Translations under genes and position numbers: made by a program
The notes under the pieces: generated by a model
Database searches by the model: none
What the model saw: the letters and a program-made list of their open reading frames with translations, nothing else
Told to the model about the DNA's origin: nothing
Source: Microcaldota archaeon
GTDB lineage: Archaea; Micrarchaeota; Micrarchaeia; Micrarchaeales; Micrarchaeaceae
Assembly: GCA_027317945.1 (NCBI GenBank)
Contig: DAHVQB010000009.1
Coordinates: 1-64,000, forward strand
Length of the DNA: 64,000 bases
Direction: 5' to 3'
Shown here: piece after piece, positions 38,708 to 47,728 of the stretch
How positions within the stretch are numbered: the stretch's first letter is position 1
How the letters are laid out: each line of letters opens with the position of its first letter

Positions 38708-38743
38708 TGATTTTTCTTTTTAATTCAATCTTCTTCTTTTATT
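38708..38743 (+). terminator. T-rich intrinsic terminator candidate after uS10
   Basis: TGATTTTTCTTTTTAATTCAATCTTCTTCTTTTATT after the stop codon. Confidence 0.5.
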
Positions 38744-38796
38744 TAACAAAGTGAGCGGGAAATCCCACACCATTCATGGGTGGGAGGATGTCACAA
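38741..38796 (+). repeat. solo IS200/IS605-type right-end / omegaRNA-like repeat, copy 2
   Basis: ATTTAACAAAGTGAGCGGGAAATCCCACACCATTCATGGGTGGGAGGATGTCACAA; 53/56 identical to copy 3; no tnpB nearby. Confidence 0.7.
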
Positions 38797-38846
38797 GTCA
38801 AAAAAGCTGCAAAGAAAATGAGATGTGCAAGTGGGCTGTACGCTTC

Positions 38847-39521
38847 TCAGACCTTTGGTATCGCATAGCCTCCTTTGTTCTTGACTTCCTTGTTTTTATC
38901 AACATGTTGGACATCTGGACGCGATTGCGAATGTTGTTCGGGTGCTTTTTCCACCGGATTTGGCTGCACTGCTGGACCTACAGGGGCGGCAGCATGCACC
39001 TGGGGCGCAGGGGTCGAAGCCTTGGTGTTTTGAGGGGCCTGCATAGCGGTACTCTGAGCGATTGGTGCTTCTATCGGTGGTGCTTCAGGGGCCATGCTTT
39101 CCCATGCCTGTGTCTGGAACTTCCTGCGTCTTGGCCTGTACATGAACGCATTCCCCCACTGATCCTTGGATTTCATGCGTGTTGGCCTTATCTTAGTGAA
39201 TCGCGTCAATCCAAAAGCATCTTTATCCGGCTCATCTGTCATCATGGGCCCTTGTTTTGGGTAATAGTCAGGCTCCGCCTGGGTTTCTATTATATCTATG
39301 CACGAAACGGGGCACTCTTCGGGGCATATCTGGCAGCCTATGCACTTATTTACTTGAATAGGATACTCAGTCATATCGCTGCTAAGGTCTGCTTTGCCCT
39401 CATCGTCTTCCACATTATTGTGCCTTGGCCTTGTGAAGTCAAGCGCATTGACAGGGCACGAGTCACCACATATGCCACATTGTATGCATAGCTCCTTATC
39501 AAATGTGAATTTGAAGGACAT
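38847..39521 (-). CDS. 2x[4Fe-4S] ferredoxin-domain protein with long Pro/Ala/Gln-rich tail
   Basis: CIQCGICGDSCPVN and CIGCQICPEECPVSC; low-complexity C-terminus. Confidence 0.85.
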   Translation of the reverse strand: MSFKFTFDKELCIQCGICGDSCPVNALDFTRPRHNNVEDDEGKADLSSDMTEYPIQVNKCIGCQICPEECPVSCIDIIETQAEPDYYPKQGPMMTDEPDKDAFGLTRFTKIRPTRMKSKDQWGNAFMYRPRRRKFQTQAWESMAPEAPPIEAPIAQSTAMQAPQNTKASTPAPQVHAAAPVGPAVQPNPVEKAPEQHSQSRPDVQHVDKNKEVKNKGGYAIPKV

Positions 39522-39532
39522 CGAGCATCATC

Positions 39533-40372
39533 TTACATCGCAGGTGGTTTTGGCGCAGCGCTTCCTATCGTAGGCGAAGCGGCAGCGTGTTCAGCGGGCT
39601 GCGGTGCAGTAGCGGATGGCATCGCAGCTACCTTTGGTGTGGGGTTCGGCACGGTCTTCGGCTTTGCCCCGGTGGGGTTGAACGACCATTTTATGGCGTA
39701 TAAGCCCGCTATAACGAGCAATGCAAATGTTACGTAGAACGAATATATCTCGAGCGCTGGGTTGCTTACGGAGCTGAAGTAGGTATAGAAGAAGCCCCAC
39801 GGGTTGCTTGTGCTCATCGATACTGTGCCCGGCAGGGTTGACAACTGCACTGCACTTTCGGTAACCGCTATTGTGCCTATCATGTACAGCGCAGTTCCTG
39901 CAGCAAGCAGTGTTGTAACAAGCGTGTCATAGTGGCCATTTTCGTCCGTTTCCTTAACTAGTATGAGTACCAGTGCGAATGCATACAAGTCTATGCCAAG
40001 CGGCATGAATGGTACTGCTACCGGGTATACGAGCGCCGCGGACGGCAGGAACAACACGAATCCCAAGAACAGCACAAGGAACACAGTCAGGTCTCTCAAA
40101 AGTATGTATATGAGCCACCACAGATCTGCAGTAAGGCGAAGTGTGAATTTCTTAAGTATCCTGAGGAAGTAACCCCTTGCCAGCTGCAATGATATGGCCA
40201 GTACCATAAGTAGTAATATGACTACGGTTAGCGTTTCTTCAACGAAAACCGCCAAGCCTGCATCTATTGCTTTTGGTGCTATTATGGCAGCCGTGCTGTT
40301 GGTCAAGTTGTATATATGCGTAAGATTGGCCTGAGCCGCCTGCAACATCATCGGTAATAGTTCTAGCATCAT
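39533..40372 (-). CDS. polytopic membrane protein, paralog A
   Basis: LQLARGYFLRILKKFTLRLTADLWWLIYILLRD; shared with the ORF at 40383. Confidence 0.65.
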   Translation of the reverse strand: MMLELLPMMLQAAQANLTHIYNLTNSTAAIIAPKAIDAGLAVFVEETLTVVILLLMVLAISLQLARGYFLRILKKFTLRLTADLWWLIYILLRDLTVFLVLFLGFVLFLPSAALVYPVAVPFMPLGIDLYAFALVLILVKETDENGHYDTLVTTLLAAGTALYMIGTIAVTESAVQLSTLPGTVSMSTSNPWGFFYTYFSSVSNPALEIYSFYVTFALLVIAGLYAIKWSFNPTGAKPKTVPNPTPKVAAMPSATAPQPAEHAAASPTIGSAAPKPPAM

Positions 40373-40382
40373 TACACCTTCA

Positions 40383-41123
40383 CTACTTCATTTTGGGCTG
40401 CACTGCGCTTGCTGGGCCGGAACTTTTCTTCTTGCCTAGCAAGCCCATTATAGAGCTCATCGGAGTAAGGCCCCACTGGTCATACGACCATTTGACTGCC
40501 CTGCCTCCCGCAGCTGCCAATATTATGAGCGTTATATAGAATGAATATATGGCTATGGTCGGTGAGTTCAGCGAATCAAAGTATGTATACATGAAGCCCC
40601 AGAAGTTGCTTGGGCTTGTGGATACAGTAGGCACGCTGATGCCCGTTATCTGCGCTGGATTATACGTTACGAATATGGTCCCGAAGAGAATCAACGCAGT
40701 GCCTATAGCTATGAAAACCGTAAGGAGCGCGTTTGCTTTTGCGTCCTCGTGCGTGTCCTTGAGCAACAGAAGCACTAGGGCGAACGTGAAGAAGTCTATA
40801 CCCAGCGGCTGGAATGGCATCGCCACGGCATAATCCTGGAATGTGCCTGGCCAGAATAATGTTATGCCAAGGAATAGCACAAGGAATATGCCGGCGTCTC
40901 TTAGCAGGATGGCTACTAGCCACCATACGTCTGCGGCCAACCTCAATGTGAACTTCCTAAGTATCCTGAGGAAGTAACCCCTTGCCAGCTGCATAGACAG
41001 TGCCAATATCGCCAAAAGCGATATCAGCAGCGTTATTATCTGCTCTACAAGTACCGAGCCAGCAGACACCCAGTTAGTAGCTGGTGTAGACAGCTGGAAA
41101 ATCAATCCAAAGTCAGATAACAC
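40383..41123 (-). CDS. polytopic membrane protein, paralog B
   Basis: MQLARGYFLRILRKFTLRLAADVWWLVAILLRD. Confidence 0.65.
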   Translation of the reverse strand: MLSDFGLIFQLSTPATNWVSAGSVLVEQIITLLISLLAILALSMQLARGYFLRILRKFTLRLAADVWWLVAILLRDAGIFLVLFLGITLFWPGTFQDYAVAMPFQPLGIDFFTFALVLLLLKDTHEDAKANALLTVFIAIGTALILFGTIFVTYNPAQITGISVPTVSTSPSNFWGFMYTYFDSLNSPTIAIYSFYITLIILAAAGGRAVKWSYDQWGLTPMSSIMGLLGKKKSSGPASAVQPKMK

Positions 41124-41398
41124 TAACTCAACCCACAGCTTAGGTGCAGCTTAAAATACTGCATCGAAAAGACCCCACAAGCACTTGTTTGCCAAAAGCA
41201 CATACTAAAAAAGTGCATGAAACTTTATGTGGAATCCGTATGCTTATAGATTCCATGAACAAGAAATAAATACCTTGTGGGACTATTTGAAACTATAGCT
41301 ATAGGAGCCATGGGAAAAGCAAAGCGGATTCGGATATAACCAAAAGCCGCGGATATGCTACCTAATTGTATACTATGTAAATTACCACAGAATACGCG

Positions 41399-41821
41399 TT
41401 ATCCCAGCTTCACAAATGAATCCGTAACCACTAATTTAGTCAGCTTGCTGCCGTCATACATGCTTATGCCGCTGACCACGAAAAGCCGCGCGCTTTTCTT
41501 CTGGAATAGCAATGGCAAGAGCCTCTGCACCATACTGCTATCATAAAGGTCAGACACCTCCGCAGGGCTTTCAAGCAAGCCATTATTGCCCTTGATGTAT
41601 ACTACGTTCGCCTTCTTTGACCCGATGTCATATCCAACCGCTGCGATTCCAGGCTGGAGTTGTATCCCGTATAAAGTTATCTGCGATACCGCACTTCCCG
41701 GTGAATCAAAAGATGCGCGTATAGTGTTCATGGATGATATAAGTTTTGTCTGTTCGCTGTTGTCAAGCTCTACTTCGTACACATTAACATCAAATTCCGT
41801 AAACTTTGAAACGCTAGGCAT
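41399..41821 (-). CDS. hypothetical protein, 140 aa
   Basis: Best open frame in the region; no recognised motif. Confidence 0.5.
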   Translation of the reverse strand: MPSVSKFTEFDVNVYEVELDNSEQTKLISSMNTIRASFDSPGSAVSQITLYGIQLQPGIAAVGYDIGSKKANVVYIKGNNGLLESPAEVSDLYDSSMVQRLLPLLFQKKSARLFVVSGISMYDGSKLTKLVVTDSFVKLG

Positions 41822-42035
41822 CTGATCACCAAACCGACTTAACCTTTAATCCATCAAAACTTAAACTTTTCTTCCAAATACTTTTCCTTTAATGATTCGA
41901 ATTATTACACGGTTATGAGACAACATCAATAACGCAAACAAATCGGAAAAGTTTTTAAAGTAGTATTACATAATTATCCTCTCGCAACTCGTCAGTAAAA
42001 TTTGCGTTGTTGCAGGCAAACAAAACAGTGATATC

Positions 42036-42656
42036 ATGGAAGAAGAGCAATTCAATGGCGAAAGGAAGATGGAGAACATCGTGTACATAGGCAGGAAGCC
42101 TACTATGAATTATGTCTTGGCAGTGGTTACGCAGTTCAATAGCGGAATGCAGGAAGTAACAATAAAGGCCAGAGGCAATGCAATAGCAAGGGCCGTGGAC
42201 GTTGCAGAAATAGTAAAAAACAGGTTCATGCCTGATTTGAACGGGCCAACGAATCAAAACATAAAAATAGGCTCGGAGGAATTGCTGAATGAGGACGGCA
42301 CGAAGTCAAAGGTAAGTTTCATACAGATAGCTGCAAATTCCGTTTCCCAAGATGCCGTGGACGCTGAGGCTTCGGCACCCACAGACAACATAATATACAT
42401 CGGCAAAAAGCCAACCATGAACTATGTTCTTGCAGTGGTCACCCAGATGAACAATGGGAAGCCGTTTGTGGCAGTCAAGGCTCGCGGCAACGCGATAGCA
42501 AAGGCGGTTGACGTTGTAGAAATAACGCGCAATAGGTTCATAAAAGAGATAAAGGATCCGAGCAGCGATGGTTTAACTATAACATCCGAGGAAGTGCAAA
42601 ACGAGGACGGTACGAATTCGAAAGTTAGCTCAATACAGATAACGCTGAAAAAGTAA
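42036..42656 (+). CDS. tandem double-Alba protein
   Basis: Two repeats: [19 protein letters not shown]...[21 protein letters not shown] and [19 protein letters not shown]...[21 protein letters not shown]. Confidence 0.88.
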   Translation: MEEEQFNGERKMENIVYIGRKPTMNYVLAVVTQFNSGMQEVTIKARGNAIARAVDVAEIVKNRFMPDLNGPTNQNIKIGSEELLNEDGTKSKVSFIQIAANSVSQDAVDAEASAPTDNIIYIGKKPTMNYVLAVVTQMNNGKPFVAVKARGNAIAKAVDVVEITRNRFIKEIKDPSSDGLTITSEEVQNEDGTNSKVSSIQITLKK

Positions 42657-42730
42657 GCCAAGCCACGCGGCGACGCATTTCAAAGTGCGAGCGGTTCGTT
42701 TGGCTTTGCCTGCAAAAATTCTTATAAATA

Positions 42731-42747
42731 AGGTACATATTGTACCT
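42731..42747. promoter_or_regulatory. inverted repeat AGGTACA-TAT-TGTACCT just downstream of TATA, upstream of AspRS
   Basis: 7-bp arms; TATA-like CTTATAAATA at 42721. Confidence 0.45.
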
Positions 42748-42804
42748 GTATCAGTACTAGCGCTGTACTGCTATAAGCGGTTTGCTTTATAACCGGTTTT
42801 GAGA

Positions 42805-44097
42805 ATGCTACGAACCAATTGGATAAACCAACTCACGAAGGATATGGCGGAGAAAGAAGTCAGCCTATGCGGATGGGTGCACGAAGTACGCGAACTTGGC
42901 AAATTGACGTTTCTACTGCTAAGGGACAGCACCGGCATAGTTCAGGTAACGGCCAAGGCCGGGGTTACAGAGCCAAAAATTATCGAAAGCATGTCACTGC
43001 CCAAGGAAAGCGTCGTCAGGATAACCGGCACGGTAAAGCTCAATTCGCAGGCAAGGGCGGGATTCGAAATAATCCCTACTAAAATAGAAGATCTGAACCC
43101 ATTGTCAACTCGCATACCATTCGAAGTCACCGGCAAGGTTCCAGCCGACTTGGATGTCAGGTTAAATTACAGGTACATAGACATAAGGCGCCTGGAAACC
43201 GCGGCAGTTTTCAATATACAGTCTGCAATACTATCTAGCTTCAGGAATACGCTAATCAAGGAAGGCTTCAAAGAGATCAGGACACCATCAATAGTTGCGG
43301 AAGCCACAGAGGGCGGCGCGGAGTTATTCCCAGTGCAATATTTCGAGAATAATGCTTATCTGGCCCAGTCGCCGCAACTCTACAAGCAGCTTGCCATAAT
43401 AGGGGGCATGGACCGCGTTTTCATAATAACCCCGGTATTCAGGGCGGAAAAGTCGAATACGACGGCACACCTGACCGAATCAACTCAGATGGATGTAGAG
43501 ATGGGCTTCGCAACTGCAGACGACGCGGTCTCGCTCTTATCTACAGTGGTAAGCAATATAGTGGCCGACGTGAAGGATAATAATAAAAAAGACCTTGAAA
43601 CGCTAGGTGTAACTGATCTGGATGTCCCGCACGCTAAGGTCATTGCGTATGGCGAGCTGATAAAGGCATTGCAGGCAAAAGGCGACGGCATAAAGATGGG
43701 CGATGATATATCGCGCGAGCACGAGGAAGCGTTATACGAGCTATACGGCGATGCCGTAATAGTGCGCGACTACCCATCCGATATAAGGGCATTCTATTCT
43801 ATGCCAAAGGCAGACAATCCTGAACTATCAGAAAGTTACGATTTCATATACAAGGGGCTGGAGATATCTAGCGGTGCGCAGAGAATACACGATCCAGGCA
43901 TGCTTACCGAAGCCATAAAGAAGAGGGGCATGGATCCAAAGAATTTCGAGTTTTATATAAACGCTTTCAGGTGCGGTGCGCCTCCGCATGCAGGGTGGAG
44001 CATCGGTTTGGAACGCATCACAATGAAAATATGTGGCCTTGGCAACATAAGGGAGTCATCCCTATTCCCGCGTGACAGGAAACGTATAGCACCATGA
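42805..44097 (+). CDS. aspS: aspartyl-tRNA synthetase
   Basis: VSLCGWVHEVRELGKLTFLLLRD; class II GWSIGLERITMKICGLGNIRESSLFPRDRKR. Confidence 0.95.
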   Translation: MLRTNWINQLTKDMAEKEVSLCGWVHEVRELGKLTFLLLRDSTGIVQVTAKAGVTEPKIIESMSLPKESVVRITGTVKLNSQARAGFEIIPTKIEDLNPLSTRIPFEVTGKVPADLDVRLNYRYIDIRRLETAAVFNIQSAILSSFRNTLIKEGFKEIRTPSIVAEATEGGAELFPVQYFENNAYLAQSPQLYKQLAIIGGMDRVFIITPVFRAEKSNTTAHLTESTQMDVEMGFATADDAVSLLSTVVSNIVADVKDNNKKDLETLGVTDLDVPHAKVIAYGELIKALQAKGDGIKMGDDISREHEEALYELYGDAVIVRDYPSDIRAFYSMPKADNPELSESYDFIYKGLEISSGAQRIHDPGMLTEAIKKRGMDPKNFEFYINAFRCGAPPHAGWSIGLERITMKICGLGNIRESSLFPRDRKRIAP

Positions 44098-44106
44098 GTG
44101 GTAGAA

Positions 44107-45144
44107 ATGGTAGTAGTAAAAATAGGCAAATTACCCGAGATAAAAGGCAACGTGTATGTGATAACGCATAGGAGGGATTTCGATGGCATATCAAGCGCGG
44201 CTCAATTGGTACGTAGGTACAGTAAGTCAGTGAAGAAAATACACTTCGCTAATTACGATGACATGGCATTCAGGTCAGCGATGGGCGCGCTTATGCATGA
44301 TAAGCCCAAGAATTCTACTATAGTGATAACAGATTTATCCGCCCAGGATTCCAGGATCGAGGCAATAACTGGCATGCTCAAGAGGTTGCGCAGGGCCGGC
44401 AATAACGTGGTATGGCTAGACCACCATCCATGGAGCTGGAACGCGATGGAGAGCATATCAAAATACGCCGATTTCGTTGTGGCCGGGGAGAACAAGGACC
44501 ATTGCGCCTCAGAGCTCGTCTTTATGGAGATATGCAATGGCGATAAGACATGCAGGCGGCTTTCACAACTGGCCCACATAACAGACTTCAATCTCGTCCC
44601 GCGCAGCGTGCCTGAAGATTCCATGCTAAGAAGGATTTCCTCAGTTATAACGTATCTTGACACCGAATCAACCAGCGCATACACCAAGATGCTGCAAGTA
44701 ACAAAGGAGGTTGCGGATGGCAAGCTGAACGGCAGGCAGATAAAGCGTGTATATGGGGAATACAAGAATTCCGAGCGCGCGAATATGGGCACTTTGAGGG
44801 AGACGATGTGTGCATTGGCGAGCAAGAAGTTCAAGATAGGAATGGCATTCGCGGATAACCTGCAGACAAATTTCGCAAGCTCCGAAATATCTAAGTTGAC
44901 GGGCTCCAAAATACAGATATTCGTCACTACAAAAGATGGATCTGCCCATCTGCGCAGCTTTTACGGAGTTGACTGCTCATTGCTTTCCAAGGCGCTCGGC
45001 GGAAACGGACACCCGCAGGCATCTGGTTTCCAGGCAAGCAAGACTAGGTTCTCAAATTTCAACAAGCAGGGCCGCATGAGGTACGCAGAAATGGTGAGAC
45101 GTGCAGCTTCGCGGGTTTACAAGATGAAATTCACGCGGATATGA
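44107..45144 (+). CDS. DHH-family phosphoesterase (RecJ-like)
   Basis: THRRDFDGISSA, VITDLSAQD, WLDHHPW, GGNGHPQASGF. Confidence 0.85.
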   Translation: MVVVKIGKLPEIKGNVYVITHRRDFDGISSAAQLVRRYSKSVKKIHFANYDDMAFRSAMGALMHDKPKNSTIVITDLSAQDSRIEAITGMLKRLRRAGNNVVWLDHHPWSWNAMESISKYADFVVAGENKDHCASELVFMEICNGDKTCRRLSQLAHITDFNLVPRSVPEDSMLRRISSVITYLDTESTSAYTKMLQVTKEVADGKLNGRQIKRVYGEYKNSERANMGTLRETMCALASKKFKIGMAFADNLQTNFASSEISKLTGSKIQIFVTTKDGSAHLRSFYGVDCSLLSKALGGNGHPQASGFQASKTRFSNFNKQGRMRYAEMVRRAASRVYKMKFTRI

Positions 45145-45252
45145 CACTATTACCTGAATGCGTTCACGTCGACGCAATGTTTATAAAAGTTTACGCCAAA
45201 TAGTTACTCACTGCTTTTCCCGCAGTCACTGCATTTTGCAGGAGGGATAAAG

Positions 45253-45885
45253 ATGGAAACGGAAGCATTCAACAAATTCAACACGTTTATCGAAGAGAAT
45301 AAGGGCAAGAGGAAGTTCACACAGAGCATAGAGCTTTCTATGAACTTCGCAAACATAGACTTCAACAAACAAGACAACAGGCTCAATCTCGAGATAAAGC
45401 TGCCTAATGGGAGGGGCAAGTCAAGCAGCATAATCGTATTCGCTGATGACAAAACGATGTCCGATAAGGCCGCTCAGAATGGCGCCAAGATAATACAAAG
45501 CAAAGAGTTGGCCACCGTAGCGAGCGACAAGGCCAGGCTGAGCGAGTTGCTCGACTGCGACCTGTTGGCGCAGCCAAACATGATGCCCCAAATCGCCAAA
45601 GCGCTTGGACAGTTCTTGGGTCCGAGGGGCAAGATGCCGAAGCCCGTCATAGGGTCTGACGTGTCAACTCTTATATCCAATGCAGCCAAGTCAATAACGT
45701 TAAAGAGCAAGGGGAAGTACCTGCCGACCATAAATTGCATGGTGGGCAATGAGAAGATGGCGCCGGCAGAACTGGCCGCCAACATAGACGAGGTTCTTGG
45801 ATCGGTCACAAGGAAGGTGGGCAAGCAGAACATAAAGTCCGTCTACGTCAAGATGACCATGAGCAAGCCTTTGCGCCTGATATGA
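45253..45885 (+). CDS. rpl1: ribosomal protein uL1
   Basis: NMMPQIAKALGQFLGPRGKMPKPV. Confidence 0.93.
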   Translation: METEAFNKFNTFIEENKGKRKFTQSIELSMNFANIDFNKQDNRLNLEIKLPNGRGKSSSIIVFADDKTMSDKAAQNGAKIIQSKELATVASDKARLSELLDCDLLAQPNMMPQIAKALGQFLGPRGKMPKPVIGSDVSTLISNAAKSITLKSKGKYLPTINCMVGNEKMAPAELAANIDEVLGSVTRKVGKQNIKSVYVKMTMSKPLRLI

Positions 45886-45895
45886 GTGTGATATA

Positions 45896-46729
45896 ATGCT
45901 TACAAAAGAACAGAAGATAAAGTTCGTGGAAGAGCACACAAAGCTGCTCGACAAGTACTCTGTCGTAGGTATAGTCCCATTGAGCAACATACCTGACAGG
46001 CTGCTCCAAAAGTCCAAGAACCAGATGAGATCTGATGTCAAGTTCATACTCGGCAGACGGACTCTGCTCACTAAGATACTTGAGAGTAAGAAGGAGCTTA
46101 AGCCGTTGATTCAGGAGATGAGCGCAACAAGCGCAATAATACTAAGCAACGGAGACCCATTCGAAATATATAACAATTTCAAGGCAAACACCCTGAAACT
46201 TGCCGCAAAGCCAAACCAGATAGCTAGCGATGACATAGAGATAAAGAGCGGCGAAACATCCATACAGCCCGGGCAGGCGGTAACAGAGCTGAAACAGGCA
46301 GGCATAGATGTAAAGATAGACAAGGGCAAGGTAGTCATATCGAAGGACAAGGTGCTGGTTGCCAAGGGGGCGGTGATAGCAACTAACGTGGCCAAGGCTC
46401 TCAGGACGCTGGGAGTGATGCCATTTACCGCATACATACTGCCTTCCGTGATAACTGATAAGAAGCTGATGTTCAAGCGCGAGGTGCTTTCCATAGACGC
46501 GGCCTCAAGCCTCCAGGACTTGATGCAGGGATTCAACAAGGCGCTGGCGCTCAGCTTGTCATCAAAGATAATAAATAAATATACGATAAGCCACTTCATA
46601 TCCGAGGCATACACTCAGGCCGAATACTTGGGTATCACAAGCAAGGTGTACGACACTGGGATAGCCGACAAGCTTATAGCCAACGCTGCATCCCACGCCG
46701 CCGCACTTGACGGTGCCGTGCAAAAGTGA
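45896..46729 (+). CDS. rpl10: ribosomal protein uL10 (P0)
   Basis: Follows uL1; P0-like N-domain KNQMRSDVKFILGRRTLLTKIL. Confidence 0.9.
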   Translation: MLTKEQKIKFVEEHTKLLDKYSVVGIVPLSNIPDRLLQKSKNQMRSDVKFILGRRTLLTKILESKKELKPLIQEMSATSAIILSNGDPFEIYNNFKANTLKLAAKPNQIASDDIEIKSGETSIQPGQAVTELKQAGIDVKIDKGKVVISKDKVLVAKGAVIATNVAKALRTLGVMPFTAYILPSVITDKKLMFKREVLSIDAASSLQDLMQGFNKALALSLSSKIINKYTISHFISEAYTQAEYLGITSKVYDTGIADKLIANAASHAAALDGAVQK

Positions 46730-46769
46730 ATTGAAAAAATAATCATGCTAAAGTAAAAAGGTGAAATGT

Positions 46770-47072
46770 ATGGAATATGTCTACGCTGCATTGCTTCTCG
46801 ATGCGGCAGGAAAGGAAATCAACGAACAGAACGTCATAGACGTAGTAAAAGCGGCAGGATTCTCGCCTGATGAGGCCAGGGCAAAAGCTGTTGTTTCGTC
46901 CCTAAAGGGCGTCAACATAAAAGACGTCATAAAGAACGCACAGGCAGCGCAGGTCCAGGCCACAGCGGCGCCAGCCCAAGCTCAGGGAGCTCAGCCTAAG
47001 AAGGAAGAAAAGAAGGAGGAGAAGAAGAGCGAAGAGGAGGCTGCAGGAGGTTTGGCAGGTCTGTTTGGCTAA
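46770..47072 (+). CDS. rpl12: ribosomal protein P1 / L12 (archaeal)
   Basis: [19 protein letters not shown]...; acidic tail ending GGLAGLFG. Confidence 0.92.
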   Translation: MEYVYAALLLDAAGKEINEQNVIDVVKAAGFSPDEARAKAVVSSLKGVNIKDVIKNAQAAQVQATAAPAQAQGAQPKKEEKKEEKKSEEEAAGGLAGLFG

Positions 47073-47082
47073 TGATACAAAA

Positions 47083-47121
47083 ATGGCTGCCGATTTGGAT
47101 TATTAAGTTGTCGGCAGCCGT
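47083..47121 (+). terminator. strong hairpin immediately after rpl12
   Basis: ATGGCTGCCGA ... TCGGCAGCCGT, 11-bp stem with one T-G wobble; 11 nt past the stop. Confidence 0.5.
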
Positions 47122-47209
47122 GCCACAGTTCGTGTATGTGTCGTAATGCGTAAAATAGCAAACAATAAATAGGTTAATACAAATTTGTACTATAAATTGA
47201 GTTGATTTG

Positions 47210-47566
47210 ATGAAGGTATGGGTTAACAAACCGAAATGCACTGGATGTGCTCACTGTTTTGATGTGTGCCCTGTGGCCGTATTCCAGATGAAGGATAGGT
47301 CAGGAGCAGAGGCAAATGCCGACGTAGCACCGGAAGAGCAGCAATGGAAGGGACAGAGCGATCCTGCGGTGAAGGCCAAGTGGGAGTCCGTACAGGACGG
47401 CCATAAGCACTTCGCTGATAAGTATGAAGACAGGAGCGGAGGTCTGTCAGTCGCCGTAAGCGGCGATGCTTGCATACTGTGCCAAGCGTGCTTAGTCGAG
47501 TGCGAAGGCGAATGCATCACTATAACCGATGACAACGGCCAGACGTACCAGTCGATATACAAGTAG
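47210..47566 (+). CDS. ferredoxin-like 4Fe-4S protein with inter-cluster insertion
   Basis: CTGCAHCFDVCPVAVF and CILCQACLVECEGEC separated by a long spacer. Confidence 0.88.
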   Translation: MKVWVNKPKCTGCAHCFDVCPVAVFQMKDRSGAEANADVAPEEQQWKGQSDPAVKAKWESVQDGHKHFADKYEDRSGGLSVAVSGDACILCQACLVECEGECITITDDNGQTYQSIYK

Positions 47567-47572
47567 CCATAA

Positions 47573-47611
47573 CTGTTTATTTTTACTTTTTACTTTCTAT
47601 TCCTTATTTTT
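47573..47611 (+). terminator. T-rich terminator candidate after ferredoxin
   Basis: TGTTTATTTTTACTTTTTACTTTCTATTCCTTATTTTTT. Confidence 0.45.
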
Positions 47612-47728
47612 TACGTGACGCTTAGCACAGCCAATCGCCGGTTTAGAAATCCGACGCCAAATAGTTCCGTATAAATATTTCGTATGCATAATGCTATGCA
47701 CCAAAGCCAGAATTCAGGATGATATGCA

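Noticed and set aside
38788-38866. Short frame from the ATG inside repeat copy 2 (MSQVKKAAKKMRCASGLYASQTFGIA)
   Set aside because: Only 26 codons and it runs antisense into the 3' end of the ferredoxin gene; more likely coincidental than a gene
41174-41281. CCCACAAG ... CTTGTGGG inverted repeat
   Set aside because: 8-bp arms about 90 nt apart in AT-rich spacer; within chance expectation without conservation data
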